Part shown: one piece after another, positions 16,745 to 24,091 of the stretch
Numbering within the stretch: the first letter of the stretch is position 1
How the letters are laid out: every line of letters begins with the position of its first letter
Source: Gracilimonas tropica DSM 19535
GTDB lineage: Bacteria > Bacteroidota > Rhodothermia > Balneolales > Balneolaceae
Length of the DNA stretch: 64,000 nucleotides
Direction: 5' to 3'
Assembly: GCF_000375425.1 (NCBI RefSeq)
Contig: NZ_AQXG01000001.1
Span: 304,000-367,999, forward strand
The notes under the pieces: generated by a model
Database searches by the model: none
Seen by the model: the letters and a program-made list of their open reading frames with translations, nothing else
Told to the model about the DNA's origin: nothing
Program-made: the position numbers and the translations under genes

Positions 16745-17275
16745 ATGAAAAACTTATTTACAGTCCTTCTGATACTTTTATTCGGAATACAACTTGCAAC
16801 TGCACAAGTCAGTGAAGAGCAAAGAGCAAAAGACGTTCAATCCATCGACAACTTGATGGAAGCTTTATACGCTTCCATTTCGGGCGAGAAAGGAGAACCC
16901 AGAGATTGGGAGCGATTCAGCAATTTGGTGATTCCGGAAGCACGTTTAATTCCAACAAATCGGAATCAGGAAGGAAAGAATGTATACTCTGTAATGAGTC
17001 CCAAAGAATTCATCGAAAACACCAATTCCTATTTCGTGGAAAATGGATTTTATGAATATGAGATCAATCGGGAGGAACATCATTATGGACGGGTTGTGCA
17101 TGTATTCAGTACTTATGCTTCTAAATACAGTAAATCGGATGAGGAGCCATTCAACAAAGGGATCAACAGCATACAGCTATTTGATGATGGCGAGCGCTGG
17201 TGGGTGGTTACCATTTATTGGGCACATGAATCAGATGAAAACCCAATCCCTGAAAAATATAGCGGAGAAAGTTAG
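16745..17275 (+). CDS. Secreted NTF2-like protein
   Basis: This 176-residue protein has a signal peptide (about 1-20, cleavage after ATAQ). It shares the fold and several positions with the preceding gene, for example N-Q-E-G after a strand and a GINSIQLFDDGERWWVVTIYW end that parallels GVNSFQLMNSEEGWKIFHIV. The two appear to be paralogues or a functional pair. The stop overlaps the stop region of the convergent gene at 17272 by 4 nt. It has no catalytic motif that I recognise. Periplasmic location is likely. Confidence 0.65.
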   Translation: MKNLFTVLLILLFGIQLATAQVSEEQRAKDVQSIDNLMEALYASISGEKGEPRDWERFSNLVIPEARLIPTNRNQEGKNVYSVMSPKEFIENTNSYFVENGFYEYEINREEHHYGRVVHVFSTYASKYSKSDEEPFNKGINSIQLFDDGERWWVVTIYWAHESDENPIPEKYSGES

Positions 17276-17574
17276 TCGTCCTGAGCCTGTAGCAGCTGAT
17301 CTATCAGCGTTGCTTTTTCTTGATCTACATATTTTCCATAAGAAATGATCAATGTACCTTTAGTTCCATCATCGGCTTCTATGGCATAAATAGTTGCTTC
17401 TGAGCCGGGATCGGTACCCTGATCAAACTGGTGCGTTTCCAGGATCGTTAAAGCATCTGCTTGGTACTCAGTATCTATTTTTTTGCAGGTGATGTAGCCT
17501 TCATCCAACTCAAACGTGTGGTCAAATCCCTTTTTGTTCAATGCATCGGTAGCTTCGGCTAAATCTTTGTACAT
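17272..17574 (-). CDS. Small conserved protein of unknown function
   Basis: The 100-residue acidic cytoplasmic protein starts MYKDLAEATDALNKKGFDHTF and has the central pattern EGYITCKK...ILETHQFDQGTDPGSEATIYAIEADDG. This matches, from memory, a short Bacteroidota family that databases often mislabel as phosphoribosylpyrophosphate synthetase; it has no PRPP-synthase motif. A helix followed by an antiparallel sheet is likely. It is 11 nt downstream of the VanX-like gene and may be cotranscribed with it. Function unknown. Confidence 0.6.
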   Translation of the reverse strand: MYKDLAEATDALNKKGFDHTFELDEGYITCKKIDTEYQADALTILETHQFDQGTDPGSEATIYAIEADDGTKGTLIISYGKYVDQEKATLIDQLLQAQDD

Positions 17575-17585
17575 AAGAATAAAAT

Positions 17586-18290
17586 TTATTCAACGATAGC
17601 GTATTCAGATACCACCTCGTTTCTTGGCAAGGCATCAAAATGCCACCATTCAGATGGTAATACTATAAAACCTGCCTTGGTCATTACGTTCCGAAGAATT
17701 TTGCGGTTTTGAACCTGGGCTTCGGTCAAAATGCCTTTTTCAATAAGTTCTTCTTCCTTATCGGTATGTGCTTTTTCGGTAAAATGATCATATCCGGTGC
17801 CCATATCCAGCTCATTTCCTTTAGAATCGCTTACGGTTAGATCTATCGCAAACCCATAATTATGGATGGAACCGCTCTGGGGATTCGCCACGTATTTTGC
17901 TCTCTCATCTTCCGGTAATCCTGATTGATCCCATAAAATTTGTTGAATTCGCCGGGGGCGGGCTGCATCATAAATGTACAAACGCAGATCGGGACATTCT
18001 TCTCTAAGATATTCTGATGCCTGTACCAATTTGTCCACCGCCAGCGGACGTAGATAGGCTTCTTCCAGGCTTCCATACAAATCTTTACCAATAAAATTAT
18101 TCGTGGATGAATACCTGAGATCAACAATAATGGATGAATCCGATTCCTGAACATTTTCCAATCCTTGATTGGTGAAAATGGAGTCCCAGTCAGGGGCATT
18201 TTCAGGATCTTGCTTCTTTGAAGATTTTCCGGCGCATCCGGCTAAAAGAAACAATACCATGAGAAAAAAATAGCTATACTTAAAAAGCAT
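17586..18290 (-). CDS. D-alanyl-D-alanine dipeptidase lipoprotein (VanX/DdpX type)
   Basis: This zinc enzyme should hydrolyse D-Ala-D-Ala, in peptidoglycan turnover or salvage. The 234-residue form from the ATG at 18290 begins with a lipoprotein signal whose lipobox (LLAGC) ends at Cys19. The VanX motifs are intact: SIHNYGFAID with His143 and Asp150, EWWHFD with Glu214 and His217, and a DAARPRR segment holding the active-site Arg. A longer frame to 18356 would overlap the upstream gene and hide the lipobox. The gene starts 10 nt after the beta-lactamase-like gene, so the two form an operon. It is probably for recycling rather than glycopeptide resistance, since no vanA/H/R/S is nearby. Confidence 0.85.
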   Translation of the reverse strand: MLFKYSYFFLMVLFLLAGCAGKSSKKQDPENAPDWDSIFTNQGLENVQESDSSIIVDLRYSSTNNFIGKDLYGSLEEAYLRPLAVDKLVQASEYLREECPDLRLYIYDAARPRRIQQILWDQSGLPEDERAKYVANPQSGSIHNYGFAIDLTVSDSKGNELDMGTGYDHFTEKAHTDKEEELIEKGILTEAQVQNRKILRNVMTKAGFIVLPSEWWHFDALPRNEVVSEYAIVE

Positions 18291-18300
18291 TTCGGTTAGG

Positions 18301-19200
18301 TTATTTGTTGGATAACATAAACTGATAGCAGTAGGAGGCAATATCAGCAGCAGCATCTAATACCGCTTCACGGTTGGGGGCTTCTTTGGATAAGAAGATC
18401 AGAACAAAAGCCCGGCCATCCGGCATATATACGATACCGCTATCGTGATGAACATTGGTGATCCAACCTGTTTTATGTGCTACCGAAGCTTCTGCAGGCA
18501 GCTTGGCCGGAATCATTTCGTTGTACTTCTGATCCTTAAGAATAGAAATGATGGCTTCTTTTGAACGGTCGTTGAGCAACGCTCCCTGTTCGATCTCTTC
18601 GAAAAGAACAAGCAGATCTCTGGGAGTGGTCGTGTTGCTTAAGCCTGCTTCATATGCTTTAATGTCCTCAACTCCACGAAGCACTTCAATACTATCGGCT
18701 CCAATGGATCGCATGGTCTGAGTCACACTTTCGGCACCCAGAAAATCAATAAGGATATTTGTTGCAAGGTTACTGCTGCGTGTGATCATTTGATAGGCCA
18801 GATCATATAAGCTGGTTTTAGCATTTAGTTTTTCATAAAGGCCTTGTTCACTGTCTTCACTTACTTGCATGGTGAATTCAGATCCATCTACGATACTTTT
18901 GAAAGTGTTTTTTACAACAATTGAATCTTGCACATCAAATTCACCGCTTTCGGCTCTTTTGTAGAGCTCGACGATCACCGGCGTCTTCATGGTGCTGGCA
19001 GCGTGGAACCGTTCATCCTCATTTATAAAAACATATTCATCCGGGTTGTTGAGATTTTTGAATGCGATCCCAAAAGTTCCTTCCAATCCGCTCAACCGGG
19101 ATTCGATGGCTTGTTCAAGTTCTGTTATAGTTTCCGGATGGTCAGTAGTGGTGCAAGCGGTTCCGAAAATTAAAATGAGTAACAAATACAGGTATTTCAT
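18301..19200 (-). CDS. Class A beta-lactamase-like serine hydrolase lipoprotein
   Basis: The 299-residue product has a lipoprotein signal with Cys16 (FGTAC). It then has the class A motifs in order: S69-T-M-K72 (SxxK), S142-S-N (the SDN equivalent), an omega-loop Glu184 in EAGLSNTTTP, and K243-T-G. The residue corresponding to Ambler Asn170 is Ser188. It may hydrolyse beta-lactams in the periplasm or act as a peptidoglycan hydrolase. The ATG at 19200 is preferred over 19266 because it gives a clean lipobox. It heads an operon with the D-Ala-D-Ala dipeptidase. Whether it is a true beta-lactamase cannot be decided from sequence. Confidence 0.8.
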   Translation of the reverse strand: MKYLYLLLILIFGTACTTTDHPETITELEQAIESRLSGLEGTFGIAFKNLNNPDEYVFINEDERFHAASTMKTPVIVELYKRAESGEFDVQDSIVVKNTFKSIVDGSEFTMQVSEDSEQGLYEKLNAKTSLYDLAYQMITRSSNLATNILIDFLGAESVTQTMRSIGADSIEVLRGVEDIKAYEAGLSNTTTPRDLLVLFEEIEQGALLNDRSKEAIISILKDQKYNEMIPAKLPAEASVAHKTGWITNVHHDSGIVYMPDGRAFVLIFLSKEAPNREAVLDAAADIASYCYQFMLSNK

Positions 19201-19248
19201 AAACCGTTTATTTTTTTGAGGTAAGAATACAATAAAGTGTAGAAAATA

Positions 19249-19278
19249 AAAAAGCCGCTCATACAAGCGGCTTTTTTC
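19249..19278. terminator. Bidirectional rho-independent terminator
   Basis: AAAAAAGCCGCT-catac-AGCGGCTTTTTT-like symmetry, with an 8-bp stem and A/T runs on both sides, allows termination in either direction. On the minus strand it lies just downstream of the Hc1-like gene (stop 19299) and upstream of the beta-lactamase-like gene. Confidence 0.8.
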
Positions 19279-19298
19279 AAAACATCAGAGCTATAAAA

Positions 19299-19475
19299 TT
19301 AGCCTTTATTTTTGATATCCTGAATTTCCAGGCGGATTTCCTGGGCTAATTTTTTTAAATCCTGAAGGCCTTTACGTGCACGTGTTCCGGCAGCTTTGTT
19401 ACCTTTGTCGTAGAATTTTTCCATTTCTACTGAAGTTTCTTCTACGAGATTTTTTAATTCTTCAACTCTGCTCAT
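19299..19475 (-). CDS. Hc1/histone H1-like small basic protein
   Basis: This encodes a 58-residue Lys/Arg-rich protein. The N-terminal helix (VEELKNLVEETSVEMEKFYDKG) is followed by NKAAGTRARKGLQDLKKLAQEIRLEIQDIKNK. The N-K-A-A-G-T-R-x-R-K core is the signature of the Hc1/histone H1-like family in Chlamydia and Bacteroidota. Such proteins bind DNA and may compact the nucleoid. It appears to be monocistronic, with its own terminator just downstream. It is too short for most gene finders but the match is clear by eye. Confidence 0.8.
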   Translation of the reverse strand: MSRVEELKNLVEETSVEMEKFYDKGNKAAGTRARKGLQDLKKLAQEIRLEIQDIKNKG

Positions 19476-19607
19476 TAATAGCTCCGTTAAATTTTATGTT
19501 TAGGTTAGTTTCTGTTTTCAGAAATGAGCACGAAGCTATTCAAACAATGATATTGAGTCAAATTAAAAAGTGGTTTTTTTAGCCAAAAAGGTATCTTTTT
19601 TATCAAA

Positions 19608-20252
19608 TTACCGGATGATGGTGGATTTTTTGAGGTTTGGCCAGTTGGAAAAATCGGTTGCAGTGGTAATTTTTACGGGTTTGCCGAAATCCTGAAATTC
19701 TGCAGGAATGGATTCATCCAGAAAATCCTCCGGTAAAGTATCCCAATTAAGGATTTCTTTCTCTTCTTTAATCAGGATCTCATCTTTCTCATTCATGGAG
19801 AATAAGAGGATATCTGCTTCCTCAAAAGCAGTTGAAAGCATGTACGAGAACTCAGGCAGAGGCACATGGACAGTTTTCCCTTCTTCTGCAATTAAATTGG
19901 AAAGAAGGAGGTTCGGTACGTCGTGAAGTTGCTCCAGTTTGGCTTTATCCAAAATGATCTCATCTTGTTTGCGGATGATCATTTCTTTTTGAAAGCCATG
20001 TACTCCAATAGTAGGGATGCCCTGATCCGCAAATAGCCCGATAAGTCTTTTGTTGAGATCCTTGATGGCACGCAATCGCGCATCTTCGCGCATCATTCCT
20101 GTTTGTATGAGCCGGTCGGTGTAGGGACTGTCTCCATGTATCACTAATCCTTTTCGGTCCCCAAGTTGAGCCAGTGATTTGGCAAAAGCTGTAAGGAATA
20201 CGGAATTGTCCAGGTGGTGATGATCAAGAACGGCGATAAAATTTATGGGCAT
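19608..20252 (-). CDS. Amino acid kinase-fold-like protein
   Basis: The 214-residue cytoplasmic protein contains LVIHGDSPYTDRLIQTGMMREDARLRAIKDLNKRL, with HG and the following Gly/Arg arrangement similar to the substrate-binding segment of argB-type amino acid kinases and UMP kinases. IPTIGVHGF follows as a second strand-turn. The N-terminal Lys/Gly-rich phosphate loop of these kinases is not seen, so catalytic activity is doubtful. It is 10 nt downstream of the cytidine deaminase gene in the same operon, which hints at nucleotide metabolism. This is a tentative fold-level call. Confidence 0.4.
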   Translation of the reverse strand: MPINFIAVLDHHHLDNSVFLTAFAKSLAQLGDRKGLVIHGDSPYTDRLIQTGMMREDARLRAIKDLNKRLIGLFADQGIPTIGVHGFQKEMIIRKQDEIILDKAKLEQLHDVPNLLLSNLIAEEGKTVHVPLPEFSYMLSTAFEEADILLFSMNEKDEILIKEEKEILNWDTLPEDFLDESIPAEFQDFGKPVKITTATDFSNWPNLKKSTIIR

Positions 20253-20262
20253 TGAAAATGAT

Positions 20263-20970
20263 TTATTTGTTGTTCAAAGCGGATGACTTAAAACTAAACG
20301 GGAGCAGGTCAACACTAAGGTGCTCGGATAGTGTACCATCGGAATGATGCAGCTTCAAGGTATGATAGGGTAACAGCTCAGTGATCACTTGTCGGCACGC
20401 GCCACAGGGACTGCTGAATTCTCCTTTTCTTGTATGGATCTCCATTTTTGTGAATTCAGTTGTACCATGCGCAAAGGCTTTGGAAATGGCCACCCTTTCA
20501 GCACAAATTCCATGAGTCCAGCCACTGACCTCAATATTTACTCCTTCAAAGAACCCATGTTCAGTGAATAAGAGCGCCGATACTGGGAAGTCAGAATTCA
20601 CCACCACAGCTTGATCCAGAAGTTGTTTTAAACGTTTCAATGGAGAAAATTCCGATTCCTTTGGATGGAATAAATTTTCAACCTGCTCAACAGGAGGCTC
20701 TTTCGTTGAAAGTACATTCAGGTCAAACTCAGCTTCCCAAAATTTGAGTTGTTCCATTTTGTTATGGGGCACAAAAATTGTTTTAGGAATATCCATTTCA
20801 CTTAAACAAATGGCACATGCGGCTTGCACGGCCGGGATGGTAAGCGGGTACGAAATATTTTCTATACGAACGCCTGCGTAGAATTCCCCGGATGTACCTT
20901 CTATGATGCAAGCCTGGGGTTGCCCGGAATAAGGAGTGTAAGATTTTTCAAATAGTGAGTTCCAACTCAT
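20263..20970 (-). CDS. cdd: Cytidine deaminase, two-domain type
   Basis: This enzyme deaminates cytidine and deoxycytidine for pyrimidine salvage. The catalytic zinc motifs lie in the C-terminal half: C156-A-E158 with the proton-shuttling Glu, and P188-C189-G-A-C192. The N-terminal half (about 1-75) repeats the fold in degenerate form: Y-x-P-Y-S-G near 11-15 and IENISYPLTIPAVQAACAI near 36-54, without zinc ligands, as in the E. coli-type enzyme. The product is 235 residues; E. coli Cdd has 294. The gene starts 4 nt after the GH3 gene stop and is probably cotranscribed with it. Confidence 0.85.
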   Translation of the reverse strand: MSWNSLFEKSYTPYSGQPQACIIEGTSGEFYAGVRIENISYPLTIPAVQAACAICLSEMDIPKTIFVPHNKMEQLKFWEAEFDLNVLSTKEPPVEQVENLFHPKESEFSPLKRLKQLLDQAVVVNSDFPVSALLFTEHGFFEGVNIEVSGWTHGICAERVAISKAFAHGTTEFTKMEIHTRKGEFSSPCGACRQVITELLPYHTLKLHHSDGTLSEHLSVDLLPFSFKSSALNNK

Positions 20971-20974
20971 AAGC

Positions 20975-23872
20975 TTAATTTATTGCTGTAAAGACGGCGT
21001 CTGCGACTTGTGCTCTTATCTGGCTGATATCTTTACCAAATGAACGATACGGAAAGGTACGGTTGGTCAATAAAATGACCGCCATATTCTTTTCCCGGTC
21101 TATCCAAAAACTAGTGCCGGTAAACCCAAGGTGCCCAAAGGTATCGTTACTTGCAAGTTGACCTGCAGTGGTGAAACCGTCTTCGCTTTTTCGATCAAAA
21201 CCTAATCCACGGGCATTATGTTCAGATTGATCGGTTGTAAATTTCCGGATGGTTTCTTTACTCAAATATCGTTTACCGGCATACATTCCATCATTTAGAA
21301 GCATGGTACTGAATTTGGCTATATCTATGGTATTGGAGAATAAACCTGCGTGTCCCGCCACTCCATCCAGGAAGTAAGCCCTTTCATCATGAACATATCC
21401 TTTCACCACACCGCGCCCGTAAATGGTGTCGATTTCGGTAGGGGCAATTTTATTGAGCAGCCACCGGCTGTTTTTCGCCGGATTAAAAAAGGTGCTGTAC
21501 ATATTAAGTGGGAAATAAAACTCTTTTCGGACAAATCTGTCCAGGCGTTGTCCCGATACTTTTTCTACGATCTCACCAAGCAAGATCATGCCAAGGTCAC
21601 TGTACTCGTATTTTGACCGGGGTTCATAAATAAGAGGTTCATTTTTGATCGCTTCAATGATATCATTCCTTTTAGTGAGTGAATCAACATAAACCCTAAA
21701 CGCCGGAAGCCCCGTTTGGTGAAGCAGGATGTCTCTTATGGTGATAGAATCTCTTTTTGGGGTATCAAATTCAGGAAAGAAATCAGAAATTCGGTCATCC
21801 AGATCAAGTTGTCCGGAATCCACTAATTTCATGGTGGCAGTGGTGGTAGCCATAACTTTAGTAATGGATGCCAGGTCGTACACATCCGTTTCTTCCACAC
21901 TCTTCAATTTTGAATAATCCTGATATCCGTAAGCTTTGTTATAAGCCAACACCCCGTCTTTGACTACACCAACCACGGCTCCGGGAAATACAGAGTCATC
22001 AATGGCTTTTTGTATGATCTGATCAACTTTGAACAATTTGGATTGATCAAGGCCTGCATCACCGGGAACACCAAAGCGAAGTGTGGTATGCTCCATTTCG
22101 ATGCCTTCTCCAAACTCATAAAGTCCGGGTATCTCAATGGGAAGTTTTCCTTGTACCTTAGATGCTCCGAAAATGGCAGGTACAACCGCATTTACCTGTT
22201 CTGTTGTATTATACCAGCCAAGCATATGAGCATTGGCCTCCTTCATATCCAAAAGTACATACGGATTACCAAAGGAAATTAGCAGGGAAGGTTTGTTGAA
22301 CCGTAACACTCTTTCTAAAAAAGATATTTGTTCGCCTGAAAGATGTGTGCGCTCTCCAAACTTAAGATTCACAAAAGAGCTCACAACGATCAAATCCACT
22401 TCCCGGGCTTTCCGTATCATCTCTAGTTTGTCGCGTTCACCGGTTCGCTTATCATAGATATGAAAGGATACATCGGGATGGTAATCACGCATTTGCCGGA
22501 CAAAATTGGAGCCGGTTTCTCCGGATCGGTCGTCGGCAACAGAGATCACCATGATCTCCGGATACTCGGAGGGCCTGAGAGGTAGAATGTTGCCTTCGTT
22601 CTTTAAAATAGTGACCGATTCACGGGCAATTCGGTTTGCGGCTGCTTCATGAAAGCGGTTGTTGATAATGGTATCCAATGTGCGGATACCGACCTGGTTA
22701 TCACTTTGAAAAAGCCCATATTGTTGTTTCCAGCGCATCAACTTTACAAAAGACCGATTGATCCTGTCTTCAGAAATTTCTCCTTTTTCTACTGACTTAA
22801 TAACCTCGTCTATGGCGGTATGAACATCCGGACTGATAAGCATGATATCTGCTCCGGCTTTCAAAGCCCGAACTACGGCTTGCCCCGGAGAATATTTGGA
22901 AGTAATTCCTCGCATTTCAAGTCCATCTGTTACCACCATGCCTTCAAAATTCAGGGAGTCGGTGAGTACATCCCCTAAAATGGTGGCATCCAGAGTGGCG
23001 GGCAAAAAGTCTGTAGTATTTAAGCCGGGAAAAGCGATGTGGGCACTCATGATACTTGAGATCCCACCATCGATAGCGGCGCGAAAAGGAATCAATTCCA
23101 CGGAATCGAGGCGACTGTAGGAATAATCGACCACCGGAAGATCATTGTGTGAATCCACATCGGTGTCGCCATGGCCGGGGAAATGCTTTGCCGTAGCAAC
23201 CATGCCTTCACTTTGAACGCCTTGTATGAAGGCCGTGCCATACTCGGCAACCATTTCAGGGTCTCCCGAGAATGCACGGATGTTTATGACAGGATTATCC
23301 GGGTTATTATTGACATCAAGAACAGGGGCATAGATCTGATGAACACCAAGTGCCTTGGCTTCGATCGCGGTGATCTTGCCCATCATGAATGCATTCCGTT
23401 TATCGCCGGAGGCTGCAACACCCATTGCTGGGGTAAACCGGGTAGTACCGGATATCCGCATGGCTGCCCCGAATTCCATATCCTGAGAGATCCAGAGTGG
23501 AAATTTAGCCATGTCCTGGAGTTTGTTGGTCATGATAGCCTGCCCGTAAATATCTCCCCGCATAAAAACAATACCACCCACATGATAATCAGTCACCATT
23601 TTTTCAATTTCCTGGAAATCGCGGGAATCCCGGCTGGTAAATCGGCCTTGTGCAGGAACAAAAAATAATTGTCCGACTTTTTCTCTTAGCGGAGTATCAT
23701 CTACGAGAGAGTCGAGGTATGCTTCGGAGTTTTCATCGAGGGAAACGCCGGGTGAATTTCTTAAGGTTTGGCCGAACAGGAATTCCGACCATTTTTGAGC
23801 CTTGGCCGGAATAGAAGCGATGAGCAGGAACCCGGTCAGGAAAAATAGGATGGATATTAAACGTACCTTCAT
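20975..23872 (-). CDS. GH3 beta-N-acetylglucosaminidase fused to a serine beta-lactamase-fold domain
   Basis: The 965-residue exported protein has a signal peptide (about 1-25, ending AKAQ). A NagZ-like GH3 domain (about 50-600) follows, with KHFPGHGDTDVDSH from 229 and catalytic-type Asp316 in VVTDGLEM. A class C beta-lactamase/PBP-fold domain (about 610-965) has S669-I-T-K672 and Y757-S-D. This fusion is known in Bacteroidota and probably trims cell-wall amino sugars; the second domain may act as an esterase or DD-peptidase. I took the ATG at 23872 so that the signal peptide is N-terminal; an upstream start at 23938 adds 22 unlikely residues. It leads the operon with cdd and the kinase-like gene. 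Confidence 0.85.
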   Translation of the reverse strand: MKVRLISILFFLTGFLLIASIPAKAQKWSEFLFGQTLRNSPGVSLDENSEAYLDSLVDDTPLREKVGQLFFVPAQGRFTSRDSRDFQEIEKMVTDYHVGGIVFMRGDIYGQAIMTNKLQDMAKFPLWISQDMEFGAAMRISGTTRFTPAMGVAASGDKRNAFMMGKITAIEAKALGVHQIYAPVLDVNNNPDNPVINIRAFSGDPEMVAEYGTAFIQGVQSEGMVATAKHFPGHGDTDVDSHNDLPVVDYSYSRLDSVELIPFRAAIDGGISSIMSAHIAFPGLNTTDFLPATLDATILGDVLTDSLNFEGMVVTDGLEMRGITSKYSPGQAVVRALKAGADIMLISPDVHTAIDEVIKSVEKGEISEDRINRSFVKLMRWKQQYGLFQSDNQVGIRTLDTIINNRFHEAAANRIARESVTILKNEGNILPLRPSEYPEIMVISVADDRSGETGSNFVRQMRDYHPDVSFHIYDKRTGERDKLEMIRKAREVDLIVVSSFVNLKFGERTHLSGEQISFLERVLRFNKPSLLISFGNPYVLLDMKEANAHMLGWYNTTEQVNAVVPAIFGASKVQGKLPIEIPGLYEFGEGIEMEHTTLRFGVPGDAGLDQSKLFKVDQIIQKAIDDSVFPGAVVGVVKDGVLAYNKAYGYQDYSKLKSVEETDVYDLASITKVMATTTATMKLVDSGQLDLDDRISDFFPEFDTPKRDSITIRDILLHQTGLPAFRVYVDSLTKRNDIIEAIKNEPLIYEPRSKYEYSDLGMILLGEIVEKVSGQRLDRFVRKEFYFPLNMYSTFFNPAKNSRWLLNKIAPTEIDTIYGRGVVKGYVHDERAYFLDGVAGHAGLFSNTIDIAKFSTMLLNDGMYAGKRYLSKETIRKFTTDQSEHNARGLGFDRKSEDGFTTAGQLASNDTFGHLGFTGTSFWIDREKNMAVILLTNRTFPYRSFGKDISQIRAQVADAVFTAIN

Positions 23873-24091
23873 AAAACTATATTTGCAGATGATATTCGAA
23901 AATACAAAATGTAGGCGATGGAAACCGAGTAGTTCCATTCATTATTACATTCTTTGAAATGAGAAGAGTATAGGGGGCATCATAAGAAATCTAAACAGGG
24001 TGACGGATTCGAATTAAATTTGAGCCAAAACAAAGTCCTCATTTTCATAATTTCGCTTTATTTCCAGCATTAATATCCTCATTATATACCC

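Noticed and set aside
18290..18301. Glycopeptide resistance (van) operon
   Set aside because: Only a VanX-like enzyme is present; there is no vanH, vanA/B ligase or vanRS two-component system.
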